Of a stretch of DNA of 5,340 nucleotides, positions 4,028 to 5,340 are shown piece by piece. Positions within the stretch are counted from its first letter, which is position 1. Each line of letters begins with the position of its first letter. Position numbers and translations under genes: made by a program. Origin of the DNA: DASPTB01 sp035623615. GTDB lineage: Bacteria > Actinomycetota > UBA4738. Below the pieces are notes generated by a model. That model ran no database searches. It was not told the DNA's origin and was given only the letters and a program-made list of their open reading frames with translations. The stretch spans positions 1 to 5,340 of the forward strand of contig DASPTB010000256.1 in the NCBI GenBank assembly GCA_035623615.1, in the 5' to 3' direction.

Positions 4028-5320
4028 CTACGCCTTGGCCACCTGGTCGAAGGCCAGCTCGACCGGCGTCTCCCGGTCGAAGATGTTGACCATCACCTTG
4101 AGCTTCGATTGCTCGACGTTGATCTCCGAGATCGTGCCGGTGAAGTCGGCGAATGGGCCGCTGATGATCCGAACCACGTCGTCCACGTCGAACTCCAGCC
4201 GGTACTGCGGCTTCTCGGCGGTCTCCTTCTTCACCGCGAGGATCTTCTCGACCTCGCGCGGCGACAGCGGCGTCGGCTTGGTACCGGTGCCGCTCGAGAC
4301 GAACCCCGTGACCCCCGGCGTGTTGCGCACGACGTACCACGAGTCGTTGTCGTAGACCATCCGAACCAGCAGGTAGCCAGGAAAGACCTTCTTCTGGACG
4401 ACCTGCTTCTTGCCGCCCTTGATCTCCATGACGTCCTCCATCGGGATGACGACGTCGAAGATCTTCTCCTCCATCTGCATTGAGCCGATGCGGGAGTGCA
4501 GGTTCGCTTTGACCTTGTTCTCGTACCCCGCGTAGGTGTGGACGACGTACCACTCGCCCGGCCCGCGCAGGATGGCCGGCGTGCTGTCCTCGGCCTCGGC
4601 TTCCGCCTCCGTTTCGGCGCCTGCCTCGGCCTCGGCCTCGGCCTCCGTTTCGGCCTCGGCTGCCTCGATGGCTTCCTCGACGGCCTCGTCGGCCGCGACG
4701 TCGGCGGTGGCCTCCGCGAGCACCTGAACCTCCTCGGCCGCAACCGCGACTTCGGCCGCTTCCTCCGCCGCCTCTTCGGCGACCTCGGACACGATCGCGG
4801 CCTCTTCCGCCGCTTCTTCGGCCGCCTCCGCGACCACCAGGTTCTCGATCGCCGCTTCCTCGGCCGCTGTCGCGAGCGCGCCCGCCTCCGCCTCGGCGGC
4901 GGCCGCGTCCGCGGCTCCCTCGACATCGCCGGCCTCCTCGGCGAGCTCCCGCTCGGCCTCGGCCTCGGCCTGCACCTCTCGGGCGACCTCCGCGACGATC
5001 AGGTCCTCGGCGGCTGCTTCCTCCGCGGCCTCCGCGACGGCGGACGCCTCGGCTTCCACCTCCGCCGCCGCGGCTGCGACGAGTATGTCGTTCGCCGCCT
5101 CGTCCGCGGCAGCCTCCTCGACGACCGCGGCCTCGGCTTCGGTCTCCACCGCTTGCTCGAGCACGGTTTCGGGGCTCACCTCGCCGGGGAGGCCCTCTCC
5201 GCCGGACTCGCCGCCTTCCACGACGACGATCTCGGGAAGAGCCTCGGCTTGTTCGGGCGAGGCTTTGGTGACGTTATCGGGCGACATGAGCTCTTCCTCG
5301 GAGAATTCCTGGTCGGACAC
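4028..5320 (-). CDS. nusG: Transcription termination/antitermination protein NusG with a long acidic N-terminal extension
   Basis: NusG binds RNA polymerase through its NGN domain and Rho or ribosomal protein S10 through its KOW domain, tuning pausing, termination and transcription-translation coupling. The core is normal: NGN from about W257 (WYVVHTYAGYENKVKANL) through FPGYLLVRM at 313-321 to NTPGVTGFV at 333-341, then KOW at about 378-430 with ISGPFADFTG and TPVEL. KOW has IFDRETPVEL where IFGR is common. Residues 1-250 are an extension rich in Ala, Glu and Val. From 51 to 247 there is no Pro and no aromatic, and from 20 to 251 only two Arg and no Lys, so a long helix or coiled coil is likely. 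Acidic extensions are usual in Actinomycetota, but this one is long (430 residues in all). The start is uncertain: GTG 5320 has a poor Shine-Dalgarno, and ATG 5287 (419 residues) a better one. The frame stays open to the window edge. A TAG at 5331-5329 in another frame could end an upstream gene such as secE. Confidence 0.95.
   Translation of the reverse strand: MSDQEFSEEELMSPDNVTKASPEQAEALPEIVVVEGGESGGEGLPGEVSPETVLEQAVETEAEAAVVEEAAADEAANDILVAAAAAEVEAEASAVAEAAEEAAAEDLIVAEVAREVQAEAEAERELAEEAGDVEGAADAAAAEAEAGALATAAEEAAIENLVVAEAAEEAAEEAAIVSEVAEEAAEEAAEVAVAAEEVQVLAEATADVAADEAVEEAIEAAEAETEAEAEAEAGAETEAEAEAEDSTPAILRGPGEWYVVHTYAGYENKVKANLHSRIGSMQMEEKIFDVVIPMEDVMEIKGGKKQVVQKKVFPGYLLVRMVYDNDSWYVVRNTPGVTGFVSSGTGTKPTPLSPREVEKILAVKKETAEKPQYRLEFDVDDVVRIISGPFADFTGTISEINVEQSKLKVMVNIFDRETPVELAFDQVAKA
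4583..4660 (-). repeat. GAGGCC-type hexamer tract and 36-bp tandem duplication in nusG
   Basis: The stretch encoding residues 221-246 (alternating Ala-Glu) is built from Glu-Ala hexamers such as GAGGCC. The 14-mer GCCTCCGTTTCGGC (plus strand) is found at 4605-4618 and again at 4641-4654, a 36-bp period. It matches a 12-residue duplication, AETEAEAEAEAG at 223-234 followed by AETEAEAEAED at 235-245. Multiples of 6 bp keep the frame, so copy number can change without breaking the gene. Confidence 0.75.
5295..5299 (-). promoter_or_regulatory. Candidate Shine-Dalgarno for the shorter nusG start
   Basis: GAGGA on the minus strand, 7 nt before ATG 5287. It is better than anything before GTG 5320 and argues for the 419-residue form. 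It lies in a Glu-rich coding stretch (SEEEL), where GAGGA-like triplets occur by chance. Confidence 0.4.
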
Positions 5321-5340
5321 CCGGCCGCCTACCCGCCGAG

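Noticed and set aside
4571..5250. Repetitive nusG region as a CRISPR or tandem non-coding array
   Set aside because: There are no regular spacers, the repeats are short codon-scale units, and the frame runs without a stop into the NusG core.

Overview
The window carries the ribosomal stalk/L1 gene cluster of a high-GC bacterium. It is almost entirely on the minus strand, in the order nusG - rplK - rplA - two small secreted-protein genes - rplJ - rplL. A convergent partial gene on the plus strand ends 52 bp from rplL. High GC, a NusG with a long acidic N-terminal extension, a TTGACN-17-TANNNT promoter and the style of the secreted proteins point to Actinomycetota, possibly a deep-branching or environmental lineage. 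That placement is inferred from gene style, not from a search.

Region by region on the minus strand: nusG (5320-4028) encodes transcription factor NusG with about 250 extra Ala/Glu-rich residues before a normal NGN-KOW core. rplK (3967-3521) and rplA (3524-2802) overlap by ATGA and look translationally coupled. ORF1 (2788-2141) and ORF2 (2086-1565) follow; both encode small exported proteins with an even number of cysteines, and they sit where rplJ would normally follow rplA. A strong GC-rich hairpin (1524-1554) lies just past ORF2 and overlaps the -35 box of a clear promoter (1511-1539). An L10-type leader RNA with an intrinsic attenuator (to 1371) follows, then rplJ (1331-579) and rplL (557-165). 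rplJ has an 80-residue acidic C-terminal tail.

L11, L1, L10 and L7/L12 are large-subunit proteins of the L1 stalk and the factor-binding L7/L12 stalk. NusG couples transcription to translation or to Rho. The sequence supports two transcription units: a distal one from an unseen promoter upstream of nusG through ORF2, and an autoregulated rplJL unit. The rplJL unit would be controlled by L10-L12 binding its own leader and favouring the terminator. The plus-strand fragment at 2-112 is the C-terminus of a nucleotide-sugar dehydrogenase, so rpoB does not directly follow rplL.

The most unusual points are the two unidentified exported proteins inside a ribosomal-protein cluster, the long acidic low-complexity extensions on both L10 and NusG, and the compact promoter/hairpin/leader arrangement ahead of rplJ. 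No mobile element, CRISPR array, tRNA or rRNA was seen.
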